From Haloterrigena alkaliphila (GTDB taxonomy: Archaea; Halobacteriota; Halobacteria; Halobacteriales; Natrialbaceae): DNA of 64,000 nucleotides. How positions within the stretch are numbered: the stretch's first letter is position 1; every line of letters begins with the position of its first letter. Shown piece after piece: positions 41,970-51,037 of this stretch. Both the position numbers and the translations under genes were made by a program. The stretch spans positions 2,604,001 to 2,668,000 of the forward strand of contig NZ_CP071462.1 of NCBI RefSeq assembly GCF_017352155.2, read 5' to 3'. A model generated the notes under the pieces. That model saw only the letters and a program-made list of their open reading frames with translations, made no database searches and was not told the DNA's origin.

Positions 41970-43358
41970 GTGTCTATCGAAAGTACCAACCCGGCGACGG
42001 GAGAGGTCGTCGACACCTTCGACGAGACCTCGAGCGAGGACCGCGAGGATCGCCTCGAGCGGGCGGCCGAGACCTTCGAGGAGTGGAGCGAGACGCCCGT
42101 CGAGCACCGCCAGGGGTTGCTCTCGGCGGCGGCGGACGTCCTCCGCGACCGGAGCGAGGAGTTCGCCGAACTGATGACCGAGGAGATGGGCAAGCCCGTC
42201 GGGCAGGCCCGCGACGAGGTCGAGAAGTGCGCGTGGGTCTGCGACTACTACGCCGAACACGCCGCCGACTTCCTCGACGACGAGGTCGTCGCGGGCGAAC
42301 CCGACGCGCGGACTGTCGTCGCCTACCAGCCGCTGGGACCGATTCTGGCGATCATGCCCTGGAACTTCCCCTTCTGGCAGGTGTTCCGCTTCGCCGCGCC
42401 CAACCTCGCGGCGGGTAACGTCGGCCTGCTGAAACACGCCTCGAACGTCCCCGGCTGTGCCACGGCGATCGAGGACGTGTTCCGCGAGGCCGGGTTCCCG
42501 GAGGGCGCGTTCACGTCCTTGTTGATGAGTTCCAGCGAGATCGACAACGTCATCGCCGACGACCGAATCAGGGGCGTCACCCTCACCGGGAGCGACGGGG
42601 CGGGTCGCGCGGTCGCCGAGACCGCCGGCAGCGAACTCAAAAAGAGCGTCCTCGAACTCGGCGGCAGCGATCCGTTCGTCGTCCTCGAGGACGCCCCGAT
42701 GGGCAAGACCGTCGAGACGGCGGTCCAGGCGCGACTCATCAACAACGGCCAGTCCTGTATCGCGGCCAAGCGGTTCGTCGTCGTCGACGAGGTCTACGAC
42801 GAGTTCGTCGAGCGCTTCGTCGAGGAGATGGACGCCCAGACCGTCGGTGATCCGATGGACGAGGAGACCGACATCGGGCCGCAGGCCCGCGAAGACCTCA
42901 TGGAAGAACTCCACGGGCAGGTCGAGGAGACCCTCGAGGCAGGCGGCGAGTGCAAACTCGGCGGCGAGCCGATGGACCGCGACGGCGCCTTCTACCCGCC
43001 GACCGTCCTCACCGACGTCCCCGAAGACGCGCCCGCGGATCAGGAGGAACTGTTCGGTCCCGTGGCGACGGTGTTCCGCGTGCCCGACGAGGAAGCCGCC
43101 ATCGAGAAGGCCAACGACACCCGGTTCGGCCTCGGCGCCAGCGTCTGGACCGCGGACCTCGAGCGCGGCGAGCGAGTCGCCAGGCAGTTCGAGTCCGGCC
43201 TCGCGTTCGTCAACGAACTCGTCAAGTCCGATCCCCGACTGCCCTTCGGCGGCGTAAAGGACTCGGGCTACGGCCGCGAACTCGCCCGCGACGGCATTCG
43301 CGAGTTCGTCAATACGAAGACGATCTGGGTCCAGCGGGACGCCGGCGAGGAAACCTGA
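41970..43358 (+). CDS. Aldehyde dehydrogenase (succinate-semialdehyde type)
   Basis: From a GTG at 41970 the protein is 462 aa, starting MSIESTNPATGEVVDTFDET. Catalytic residues: Asn132 in MPWNFP, Glu229 in LELGGSDP, Cys263 in NNGQSCIAAKR. The short N-terminus and the LELGGSDPFVVLEDA and NGQSCIAAKRFVV segments are typical of SSADH-like ALDHs. It oxidises semialdehydes with NAD(P). The IS copy C right end lies 39 bp upstream, so its promoter has probably been replaced or altered. The upstream frame (from 41940) is less likely. Confidence 0.88.
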   Translation: MSIESTNPATGEVVDTFDETSSEDREDRLERAAETFEEWSETPVEHRQGLLSAAADVLRDRSEEFAELMTEEMGKPVGQARDEVEKCAWVCDYYAEHAADFLDDEVVAGEPDARTVVAYQPLGPILAIMPWNFPFWQVFRFAAPNLAAGNVGLLKHASNVPGCATAIEDVFREAGFPEGAFTSLLMSSSEIDNVIADDRIRGVTLTGSDGAGRAVAETAGSELKKSVLELGGSDPFVVLEDAPMGKTVETAVQARLINNGQSCIAAKRFVVVDEVYDEFVERFVEEMDAQTVGDPMDEETDIGPQAREDLMEELHGQVEETLEAGGECKLGGEPMDRDGAFYPPTVLTDVPEDAPADQEELFGPVATVFRVPDEEAAIEKANDTRFGLGASVWTADLERGERVARQFESGLAFVNELVKSDPRLPFGGVKDSGYGRELARDGIREFVNTKTIWVQRDAGEET

Positions 43359-43383
43359 AGGGAGGAGTGAGGGGAGGGTACTG

Positions 43384-43578
43384 CTACTCGTCGCGGAACC
43401 GGATCTCCGCGTCGTCGCGGAATCGGTCCGACTCCCCGACGTCGCGGAGTCCGTCCTCGGAGTAGCTGAGTTCGACGTCGCCGTTCTCGATCGCGCTCCA
43501 CCACCACCGCCACAGCAGCGCGTAGCCGACCGTACTGACGATCACGTACAGCAACATCGGTTCGGGTGGCAGTGGCAT
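43384..43578 (-). CDS. Small membrane protein with acidic tail
   Basis: A 64-aa ORF starting MPLPPEPMLLYVIVSTVGYA. It has one membrane segment (residues 8-30, containing LLWRWWW) and a soluble tail of acidic repeats (SYSEDGLRDVGESDRFRDDA). It is convergent with the aldehyde dehydrogenase gene (25 bp apart). Composition is that of a genuine haloarchaeal protein; function unknown. Confidence 0.6.
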   Translation of the reverse strand: MPLPPEPMLLYVIVSTVGYALLWRWWWSAIENGDVELSYSEDGLRDVGESDRFRDDAEIRFRDE

Positions 43579-43834
43579 CGATCTCGTACTGGTCCCGTCG
43601 TGGGTCGATCACGATCCGGTCCTCGCTGCGTCGCCGCCTCGAGCACGTGCCCCCTCATATACGGGGTCAGTTCCCGGTACCACGTCAATCGTTATCAAGG
43701 TATCTGGGGAGTGAAATCGGAACGGCATCGGTTGAGTGAAACGTCGGGCCGGGGGCCTCGAGCGACTGATGACCGCTGGCGACTGCTGATCCGTCGCGTG
43801 CGCTGGTCTCCGTCCCGCCGATGACGCAATCGAC

Positions 43835-44382
43835 GTGCGGTGGCGCGCGCTGGCGGCTGGACGAGCGATAGCGAGGCCAGCGGCCAGACTCGTGCGAGGG
43901 ATGAGTGAGCGAGCGGGAGCGAAGCGAGCCGTGAGCGAACGAATCGGCTGGGGAGGATTGTGGAAATCCCCGCTGCCACGATAGCAGGACGCTTACTCGA
44001 TCTGACTTCTCCCACAACTGAATACGTGGGCTTTCGCTCTGTCTCCACTGTAATTCTCCTCGAGCACGTCGATCGATACCGGGCGAATGAACGGGAGAAT
44101 CGGGACGACCGAGGACACACAGAGCGTCCTGCAATCGTGGCAACTAGGAGGGCCATATCCTCCCCAGCCGATTCGCTCACTCACTCCGTCTGCTCACGGG
44201 CGCGAAGCGCCCGTTCGCATGATTCGCGGGACCGGAGGTCCCGCGCTACTCGTTCGCTCATCCACCGGAAGCCGCTTCGCGTCTTCCGAGCCATTCGCTC
44301 GCTGCGCCCGCGAAGCCCTCGCACGTCGTTTCCGGCGCGCCTTCGCAGTACTCAGGCGCACCGCCAGCGCGCGCCACCGCAC
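43835..44382. repeat. Long imperfect inverted-repeat element
   Basis: The left arm (43835-43992) and right arm (44122-44382, reversed) share blocks in the same order: GTGCGGTGGCGCGCGCTGGC at the outer ends, CGTGCGAGGG, GAGCGAA(T/C)... AATCGGCTGGGGAGGA, and GCCACGAT(A/T)GCAGGACGCT at the inner ends (43974-43992 vs 44122-44140). Between the inner blocks are about 130 unique bases with a solo IS left end. No ORF of haloarchaeal composition fits. A single arm of the same family is at 58329-58442. Confidence 0.72.
44005..44049 (-). mobile_element. Solo IS200/IS605 left end (remnant)
   Basis: On the minus strand: TTAC (44053-44050), then 15 bases, AAAGCC and a hairpin CCCACG/TGTGGG. This is the arrangement of the left ends of copies A and B (TTAC, 14 bases, AAGCC plus hairpin). 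No tnpB or right end follows within the element. Confidence 0.55.
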
Positions 44383-44568
44383 GCCGGATTACGAGTCGGG
44401 CAGTCCGAGTCGAACTTTCGACCGCACAGACGAAACGTCTCACAGTCCCGGCGGAGACGTCTCCGAGAGGGTCTCGCGCCCTCGAGTCCCAGTGGATAGA
44501 TCGAGTCCCAGCGGAGGGAACGCCTTGCGGCCGCTCGAGGTGTGCGCGGATGACCCCTTCGGAGAACA

Positions 44569-44919
44569 CTACAGCACGTTCGAGATCGTGTAGACGTTGA
44601 TGCAGACCGCGATCGTCCACGGAACCACTAGCCCGGCAGGGATGATCGGTCGGTAGGCGGTGGGGAGGATGGGTCGACAGACCAGGGCGATACCGACGGC
44701 GGCCGCCTTCAACACGAGCATGCCGGCCAGCCCGTGTCCCTCGATCGCGCTCCGAGCGACCGGGTTCGATTCGGCCAACCCCAGGTGGAGGCCGACGAAC
44801 GTCGTGATGACGTCGGCGACCAGGGAGAGCGCGACGACCACCCACAGGGCGCGCTCGAGGGTGGTCGGCGAGAGATCGAACGGGAGCTCGAACTGCGGAT
44901 ACGCGCCATCGGAGCTCAT
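44569..44919 (-). CDS. DUF5658-like small membrane protein
   Basis: From MSSDGAYPQFELPFDLSPTT the protein is 116 aa with three hydrophobic segments (about 24-44, 58-80 and 90-112). The motif ADVITTFVGLHLGLAESNPV matches DUF5658, a haloarchaeal family in which Thr/Glu/Asn-Pro in the first loop is conserved. Function unknown. The upstream frame extends as a poor leader and is rejected. Confidence 0.75.
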   Translation of the reverse strand: MSSDGAYPQFELPFDLSPTTLERALWVVVALSLVADVITTFVGLHLGLAESNPVARSAIEGHGLAGMLVLKAAAVGIALVCRPILPTAYRPIIPAGLVVPWTIAVCINVYTISNVL

Positions 44920-45789
44920 AGACCCCCTGCCGGAGTCGAACCGGCCCAGCCGCGGCGACCGTCGGGAGCGTGCGACAAGCACGCCACGGTACCGCCGCTC
45001 GGGGTATTGTTATGGCAGCCATAGGCGGCGCTCGGTCGGTCGTCCAGCGAGGTAACCACCGTAAAACGACACTACCGTGCTCGCTCGGTCGAGCGGACGG
45101 CGGACTCGAGTCGCCATCGGGACGCGCCGGAATCGATCGAGTTCGGACGTTCGCGTCGGTGCTGACTCGACGGAGCCGGTGCTGACACGACGGAGAGCCG
45201 ATGGATGGAGGATGCCCTGTGCGAGGACTCCGGAACGCAGGGCGTCGCTCGGGCCGAACGACGTCGGTGGAACCGTCCGAAATCAGTCCATAACTGCAGG
45301 GCTCGACTCGAGTCGCGCAATCCTGGCTTCCGCTGTGTTGCGAGTCAGTCGCTCAGGAAAGTGGGGCACAGAGAGAGGGGAGAGGAGAGAGCGGGGCGCG
45401 TCCGATCACCACTGATCGTTGGAGCTCGCCACGAGGGGATGAGGAGGATCGCGTGTCGTGGGACGCGACCCGCTCGGATATACTGCCTCCGTGGTCACCA
45501 GCACGGAGACATCGTATGCTGGACGGTCGATCGACACCAATGCTCGCGTTCAGTCGTACAGCTATTATATCGGGGATGACAAGTGCTACCCCGTCGCCGA
45601 CCGCATCTCACCGGTCCGGTGCGTCCCCGATTTCGCCGCGCGAGGCCGCGAGGAGCCGGTGGCAACTGCAGGCACAACCGCTTTCGACGATTTCGTGGGA
45701 GTATACAGTCCAGATCGGCCCCTCCGTGTACGTGAACATTAGCTTTAGCGTCACGGAGCGAACTCGAGAGCAGAACCCGCCAGTGGGGC
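44920..45789. other. 870-bp stretch without a supportable gene
   Basis: A T-arm-like hairpin lies at 44931-44947 but no cloverleaf forms. Overlapping frames (for example 45458-45742 on plus) are not acidic and show no domain. A G/A-rich tract occurs at 45359-45396. Probably decayed or regulatory sequence before the protease gene. Confidence 0.5.
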
Positions 45790-46962
45790 ATGGAACGCAC
45801 ACATAACGAGCATCTCGTCCACCGGCTCGCGACGCTTCGTGACCGGATCGACGCAGGGATGGACCGTCGCGAATTTCTCCGGACCCTGGTTACCGGCGGC
45901 TACGCGCTCGGCGTGGCCAAGTTCCTCGGCGTCGACGACTTCCTCGCGGCCGGCGACGGGGAGGTCCCGATCGTGACCGGGCTCGTTCGCTCGGACCCCG
46001 ACGATCCGTGGTCGATCGAAGAACGCGTCAAATACGTCCCAGCGGAGTGGTACGCCGCCGTCGAGAAAGCCCTCGAACTGAACGAGCGCCTGGCGCGGAC
46101 GGCGTTTACCGGTTACCTCGGCAGTGCGGTCGTCCCCGGGTCCTACGAGAGCGCCACCGCCACCGTCTCCGTCGGCGTCTCTACCGACGCGGAATCCATC
46201 CGCGAGACGGTCGAGGGGCTGTTCGAGGGCGTCTCGCTCCAGATGGAGACGATCATCGACGTCGAGGACATCGAGGAGGGTCCCGAGGACCTCGAGCCGC
46301 GGCTCGCCGGCTCGGTGTCGATGGACGACGTCCCGAGCGGCGTCGCCTGCCAGACGGCCGAGAGCATCGCGACGCTCGGCCCCGCGCTGTACGATCCGTC
46401 GTCTCGACAGGAGCTCTTCGTGACGGCCGAACACGCGTTCGCGGGCGGAGCCACACCGTCCCGCGACCAGCTATCGCTCCCGGTCGAAAACGCCGAGACC
46501 GTCGATCTGGGCGCCGTCGAATACGCCCATCCGACCGAGGACATCGCCGCGGTGGCGCCGTACGGCGGCACCGCTCCCTCCAACAGCATCGACTCGCCGT
46601 CGCCGGCCCGCGTCCGCGGTCAGTTCACCCGACTGGGACTCGCCGACCTCGTCGCTCGAGGCGAGAAACTCGAGAAGGTCGGCGCGGTGACCGGCCACAC
46701 GACCGGGAAGATCCAGGGCATCGACGCGGTCACTTGCTTTACCGACGACTTCTGTCGCTACGGACAGATCCGCTGGGGCGGAGAGATGGACCTGACCGAC
46801 GGCGACAGCGGGTCGGTGAGTTTTCACAGCGATCCCGAGGGCGAGGACCGCGACGTCCTCGTCGCGGGGTTCAACAACGCCCGCACCTGGTGGCCCGGGC
46901 AGAGCTACGTCTGGGGCGTCGCCGCCTACAAAATCACGGAGGAGCATGGCTATCATTTCTGA
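45790..46962 (+). CDS. Tat-exported trypsin-like serine protease (S1 fold)
   Basis: A 390-aa protein. A twin-arginine signal DRREFLRTLVTGGYALGV starts near residue 25; translation may start at 45790 or at the Met of MDRREFL. The chymotrypsin-fold triad is visible: His215 in VTAEHAF, Asp251 in PTEDIAAV and Ser340 in TDGDSGSVSF (classic GDSGS). VGAVTGHTTGKIQGI before the Ser also fits S1 folds. Cys187, Cys316 and Cys322 might form a disulfide. It likely acts outside the cell on unknown substrates. Residues 60-200 are an N-terminal extension without a known domain. Confidence 0.8.
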   Translation: MERTHNEHLVHRLATLRDRIDAGMDRREFLRTLVTGGYALGVAKFLGVDDFLAAGDGEVPIVTGLVRSDPDDPWSIEERVKYVPAEWYAAVEKALELNERLARTAFTGYLGSAVVPGSYESATATVSVGVSTDAESIRETVEGLFEGVSLQMETIIDVEDIEEGPEDLEPRLAGSVSMDDVPSGVACQTAESIATLGPALYDPSSRQELFVTAEHAFAGGATPSRDQLSLPVENAETVDLGAVEYAHPTEDIAAVAPYGGTAPSNSIDSPSPARVRGQFTRLGLADLVARGEKLEKVGAVTGHTTGKIQGIDAVTCFTDDFCRYGQIRWGGEMDLTDGDSGSVSFHSDPEGEDRDVLVAGFNNARTWWPGQSYVWGVAAYKITEEHGYHF

Positions 46963-47105
46963 CCGACTCCCGACGGACGGTCGACCACGCTCGTTCCGCG
47001 AGTATCGACGGGCGTCCAACGCGCACCAACTATCATCCAACACGCGCCGACGACCGTCCCACAACCATCGCCAAGCACCGACTGGTAGTCCCTTCTCCTC
47101 GATCA

Positions 47106-47360
47106 ATGGTAACCGATAATACATCGCGTTCCGGCCGGTTCGGACGCACCGTCCGCGGCGTCGTGAGCACCGTCGTTCGACTCGCTCTCGACCTGTTCGT
47201 CGTCACCGTCTGGGTCGTCTTCCTGACGCTGGCCTTCCTCGAGACCGCGTGGCCCCGCTGGGCGTTCTACGCGCTGCTCGTGGTCGGCGTCGGCGGGTAC
47301 GTCACCGTGACGGCGACGTGGGGGCGGTCCGACGGCGGAGACGGGTCGGAGTCGTCGTGA
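47106..47360 (+). CDS. Small two-pass membrane protein
   Basis: An 84-aa ORF starting MVTDNTSRSGRFGRTVRGVV. Two hydrophobic segments (about 24-45 and 52-70) follow a basic N-terminus, and the tail is acidic (SDGGDGSESS). It is 143 bp after the protease gene, same strand. No family is recognised with certainty; similar two-helix proteins are common in haloarchaea. Confidence 0.65.
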   Translation: MVTDNTSRSGRFGRTVRGVVSTVVRLALDLFVVTVWVVFLTLAFLETAWPRWAFYALLVVGVGGYVTVTATWGRSDGGDGSESS

Positions 47361-47388
47361 TCGCAGACTAATCGGTCGTCGCCGGCGT

Positions 47389-48258
47389 TCACTCGAGTGC
47401 GTCCTCGAGTCGGTCGATCAGGCCCTCGTTCCCGACGTGGACCGGCGTCCGGTCGTGTAACGCGTCGGGGTCGACCGACAGCAGCGACCCGGTACCGTCC
47501 GAGGAGCGGCCGCCGGCGCGTTCGACGACGTAGCCGATTGGGTTCCCCTCGAACTGGAGGCGCAGTTTTCCCTCCGGACGGGACTCGAGGCCGGGGTACG
47601 CGAAGACGCCGCCGTAGGTGAGTACCTGATTGACGTCGGCGATCATCGCACCGCCGTACCTGAGTTTGAGTTCCTGTTCGATCTCGCGGGCGTAGGTTTC
47701 GAAATCCGCCGGCCAGTCGGGGACGCGACCACCGAAGCCGTAGACGACCGGATCCGCGGGCAGGGTGACGTCGCGCTCGATGAGTTGCCGCTCCCCGCCG
47801 GTCATCTCGTACTCGGAGACGGTCTCCTCGGTCGCCAGCACCATCGTCGTGATCGGTCCGTAGAGGACGTAACCGGCCGCGACGAGCGTCTCGCCGCGGG
47901 CGGGCAGCGCGTCGTCGTAGACGCCGAAGATCGTCCCCATCGCGTTGTTGGACTTGATGTTCGAGGAGCCGTCCAGCGGGTCGACCGCGACCGCGTAGGC
48001 GTCGCCGGCCGCCGGATCACCGCCGCAGTCCTCGACCTCGGGGCGCTCCTCGCTGGCGTACTGGCCGACGCCGTCGATGGCCGTGAGGCGCTCGCGGAGC
48101 ATGTCGTCGGCCCAGACGTCGGCTTCCATCTGGGTCTCGCCGCTGGGATTCTCCTCGTCGACGGCGCCGCGCCGGCCGATGAGGCCCTGTCTGATCTCGG
48201 TCGCCGATCTGCTGATCGTCGCGACGACGCTCTCGACGACTGGATCGGACACCGTCAT
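47389..48258 (-). CDS. fbp: Class 1 fructose-1,6-bisphosphatase
   Basis: A 289-aa enzyme. The metal-binding core AVDPLDGSSNIKSNNAMGTI (residues 90-109) is the FBPase I signature, with ASEERPEVED providing acidic ligands and GGVFAYPG near residue 215. It removes the 1-phosphate of fructose-1,6-bisphosphate in gluconeogenesis. It follows the aldolase gene by 1 bp in the same direction, so both form one operon for gluconeogenesis. Confidence 0.93.
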   Translation of the reverse strand: MTVSDPVVESVVATISRSATEIRQGLIGRRGAVDEENPSGETQMEADVWADDMLRERLTAIDGVGQYASEERPEVEDCGGDPAAGDAYAVAVDPLDGSSNIKSNNAMGTIFGVYDDALPARGETLVAAGYVLYGPITTMVLATEETVSEYEMTGGERQLIERDVTLPADPVVYGFGGRVPDWPADFETYAREIEQELKLRYGGAMIADVNQVLTYGGVFAYPGLESRPEGKLRLQFEGNPIGYVVERAGGRSSDGTGSLLSVDPDALHDRTPVHVGNEGLIDRLEDALE

Positions 48259-48259
48259 C

Positions 48260-49054
48260 CTATTCCGTGGCCTCGAGCGCGGCGTCGGCGGTCGCCTCCT
48301 CGTAAATGACCTTCTCCAGGGCGTCGAGGATCTGCGTGGGATTCTCGCGCTGCCAGACGTTGCGGCCGACGGCCAGTCCCGAGCAGCCGGCGTTGACGGC
48401 GGCCTCGACGGTCGAGAGGAACTCGTAGTCGTCGGTCTTCGAGCCGCCCGACATAACGACCTTCATGTCGCCGGCGGACTTGCAGGCGTGGGCCATCGCC
48501 TCGGCGTCGCCGGGGTACTTGACCTTCGCGATGTCCGCGCCCAGCTCGAGGCCGAGTCGAGTCGCGTAGGAGATGACCCCCGGTTTGGTGTCGTTCTTGA
48601 GCCCCTGACCGCGCGGGTACGACCACATGACGACGGGCAGGTCGTGCTCGCGGGCGTCCTCCTGGACGTCGCGGAACTCCTCGGCCATCTCGACCTCGTG
48701 GTTCGAACCGCCGTAGAGGGTGAACCCGATGGCGTCGGCGCCGATCTCGGCCGCGTAGTCGACCGAGCAGTTGACCGCCGAGTCGTACTCGCCCATCCAG
48801 AGGTTCGAGGTCCCGTTGACCTTCAGCAGGAGGTTGACGTCGTCCTCGTAGCTGGGGTAGTAGCCCTCGGCGATCCCCTTCTGGACGGCCATCGCGGTGA
48901 CGGCGTCGTGGGTCGCCGTCTCGAAGACCGTCGAGGGATCGAGCTTCTCGGGAACCTCCTCGAAGTCGGTCGGTCCGTGCTCTAACCCGTGGTCCATCGC
49001 GAGAATCAGTGACTTACCGTCGCGGACGATCGGGGAATCGTCGATCGGAATCAT
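48260..49054 (-). CDS. fba: Class I fructose-bisphosphate aldolase (DhnA-type)
   Basis: A 264-aa TIM-barrel enzyme. The Schiff-base Lys lies in DIAKVKYPGD (about residue 177), and the N-terminus LILAMDHGLEHGPTDFEE carries the DhnA-family Asp/His pattern. It interconverts fructose-1,6-bisphosphate with DHAP and GAP. Related archaeal enzymes include ADH synthase of aromatic biosynthesis, but the neighbouring FBPase favours the glycolytic/gluconeogenic role. A TATA-like box lies 25-32 bp before the start. Confidence 0.88.
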   Translation of the reverse strand: MIPIDDSPIVRDGKSLILAMDHGLEHGPTDFEEVPEKLDPSTVFETATHDAVTAMAVQKGIAEGYYPSYEDDVNLLLKVNGTSNLWMGEYDSAVNCSVDYAAEIGADAIGFTLYGGSNHEVEMAEEFRDVQEDAREHDLPVVMWSYPRGQGLKNDTKPGVISYATRLGLELGADIAKVKYPGDAEAMAHACKSAGDMKVVMSGGSKTDDYEFLSTVEAAVNAGCSGLAVGRNVWQRENPTQILDALEKVIYEEATADAALEATE

Positions 49055-49078
49055 CTGTTAGACGGTCCACTAGGCCGC

Positions 49079-49086
49079 TATATATC
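49079..49086 (-). promoter_or_regulatory. TATA-like box for the aldolase-FBPase operon
   Basis: Minus-strand GATATATA, 25-32 bp before the ATG at 49054, in GC-rich surroundings. One of the clearest promoter-like sites in the window. Confidence 0.5.
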
Positions 49087-49197
49087 TCTGATGGTCCGGA
49101 TTATCGAAATTCCGTACTCGAGTAGTAAACGAGCCTGACAACCGTATCGGGAGACTCGATATTGTCGCTGCAGTGAGTCGTAATGCGCGGCGGTCAG

Positions 49198-49965
49198 TCA
49201 GCCCAGCATCTCCCGGGCGTTGTGTCGCCACGTCCGGACGTGCAGGACGTCCAGACCGAGGGCGTTGGCGACCGCGAAGGCGCTGACCGTCGCCAGCCGC
49301 TCCGCCGAGCGGACCCCGGCCTCGGCCAGTTCGTCGGCGTCGTCCGGGCCGACGCCGGTGACGGCCGTCACGGGAGTCGGCTTCGGATACGGGCGTTCGG
49401 ACGGGCGCTCGCGACTGACCGCCGCGAGGGGCGAGTGCTCGTAGTCGAACGACTGCCAGCGCTCGTCGCCGCTAACGGCGATCCACTCGCGCTCGGCGTC
49501 GCCGAGTCCGCGGACCTCGCTCGAGCGACGCTCGAGGTCGCCGTCGCCGTCGAACGACCACGGCAGCGAGAACTGTCGCCGGAGCGCGTCGGCGTCGGAC
49601 TCGTCGACGCCGGCGTCGAGTAACATCCGGTAGGAGTACTCCTTGGCCGCGACGGCGTCGGGGTCGACGTCGACCGCCTCGAGGCGGTCCCGCTGGTCGG
49701 CTTCGATCCGCTGGCCGTCGGCGCCGGCGTCGCGACGCGACGCGACGTCGGCCTCGAGCAGTTCGGCCTCGTCGAACTCGAGTTCGACGACGTCGGTGTC
49801 GGCGTCGTCGACGGCCTCGAGGGCGTCGGCGTCGATCTCGACGGCGATCCCGATCCCGATATCGACGGGTTCGGTGCCACCGCCGTCGCTCTCGTCGCCC
49901 TCGGCGTCGCTCCCTCGGTTCGCTCCCGTTTCGCTGACGACCTCGTTCTTGCTCACGCGATTCAC
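49198..49965 (-). CDS. Helix-hairpin-helix-containing protein
   Basis: A 255-aa protein with a very acidic N-terminal half (residues 1-100). The C-terminal PTPVTAVTGVGPDDADELAE and AGVRSAERLATVSAFAVAN (about 196-236) form a helix-hairpin-helix unit as found in haloarchaeal DNA-repair-associated and ribosomal-like proteins, ending HVRTWRHNAREMLG. It may bind DNA. Function and targets unknown; it stands alone. Confidence 0.68.
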   Translation of the reverse strand: MNRVSKNEVVSETGANRGSDAEGDESDGGGTEPVDIGIGIAVEIDADALEAVDDADTDVVELEFDEAELLEADVASRRDAGADGQRIEADQRDRLEAVDVDPDAVAAKEYSYRMLLDAGVDESDADALRRQFSLPWSFDGDGDLERRSSEVRGLGDAEREWIAVSGDERWQSFDYEHSPLAAVSRERPSERPYPKPTPVTAVTGVGPDDADELAEAGVRSAERLATVSAFAVANALGLDVLHVRTWRHNAREMLG

Positions 49966-50085
49966 CGGTTATGGGTAGCTCTCACCCACTCTTCTTGAAA
50001 CTTGTCCTCGCGGTGGACGTGATAACCGCTCCAGCACGGCGATGGAGACGCAAATCCTTACGGCGGCGTCCCGCGAAACGGGGGT

Positions 50086-50940
50086 ATGGTTCGCACGGAA
50101 CTCGAGCGGATCGGCGTCGTCGGCGCGGGCACGATGGGCAGCGGCATCGCACAGGTCGCCGCGACCACCGGCTACGACGTGGTGATGCGGGACATCGAGG
50201 ACGAGTTCGTCGAGAACGGCTTCGAGACCATCGACGACAGCCTCGGCCGCCTCGAAAGTCGAGATGCCCTCGACGAGGACCCGGAGACCATCCGCGACCG
50301 AATCGCGGGGACGACGGCTATCGACGACCTCGCCGACTGCGATCTGGTGGTCGAGGCGGCGCTCGAGGAACTCGAGATCAAGCAAGACGTCTTCGCCGAC
50401 CTCGAGCGGGTCTGCGACGACGACGTCCTGCTCGCGACGAACACGAGCACGCTCTCGATCACCTCGATCGCGGCTGACCTCGAGCACCCCGAGCGCGTGA
50501 TCGGCCTCCACTTCATGAACCCCGTCCCGATCATGGAGGGCGTCGAGGTGGTCGTCGGCGAGAAGACGACCGACGAGGCCACTGAACTGGCCCACGACCT
50601 CGCCGAGGAACTGGGCAAGACCACGTGGGAGGCCGACGACAAACCCGGCTTCGTCACGAACCGGATCTTGATGCCGTGGATCAACGAGGGTATTCGCGCC
50701 TTCGACGAGGGCGTCGCCACGAAGGAGGACATCGACGCGGGGATGGAACTCGGGACGAACGTCCCGATGGGGCCGCTGACGCTCGCCGATCACATCGGAC
50801 TGGACGTCTGTCTGCACGCCTCCGAGACGCTACACGAGGAACTCGGCGACCGCTACAAGCCCGCCTACCTCCTCAAGCGGAAGGTCGAGGCCGGCGACCT
50901 CGGGAAGAAGACCGGCACGGGATTCTACGAGTACGACTGA
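50086..50940 (+). CDS. 3-hydroxyacyl-CoA dehydrogenase (NAD)
   Basis: A 284-aa two-domain enzyme. The N-terminal Rossmann fold starts IGVVGAGTMGSGIAQVAA, and the catalytic His is in GLHFMNPVPIMEGVEVV (about residue 142). The C-terminal dimerisation domain contains GFVTNRILMPWINEGIRA. It oxidises 3-hydroxyacyl-CoA to 3-ketoacyl-CoA, or acts as 3-hydroxybutyryl-CoA dehydrogenase. Being the short form without a hydratase domain is normal for archaea. With the acyl-CoA dehydrogenases it points to fatty-acid or butyrate metabolism. Confidence 0.92.
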   Translation: MVRTELERIGVVGAGTMGSGIAQVAATTGYDVVMRDIEDEFVENGFETIDDSLGRLESRDALDEDPETIRDRIAGTTAIDDLADCDLVVEAALEELEIKQDVFADLERVCDDDVLLATNTSTLSITSIAADLEHPERVIGLHFMNPVPIMEGVEVVVGEKTTDEATELAHDLAEELGKTTWEADDKPGFVTNRILMPWINEGIRAFDEGVATKEDIDAGMELGTNVPMGPLTLADHIGLDVCLHASETLHEELGDRYKPAYLLKRKVEAGDLGKKTGTGFYEYD

Positions 50941-51037
50941 CGACCGCGCCGACGGTACGGACGATCGTCACGAGAGCGATCGTCACGGGAGCTGACGCAT
51001 GCGTAGGTGTAAGCGGGTTGCGGCCGAACGCACCGGT

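Noticed and set aside
44924-45005. tRNA-like sequence on the minus strand with a perfect T-arm (GCCGG/CCGGC)
   Set aside because: The acceptor stem pairs at only five of seven positions, the D-arm is unrecognisable, and the anticodon loop has a pyrimidine at the position after the anticodon. A long variable arm with a Thr-type anticodon does not match any tRNA class.
45458-45742. 94-codon plus-strand frame from a GTG
   Set aside because: Neutral composition, weak start and no recognisable pattern; overlapping frames of similar length exist on both strands.
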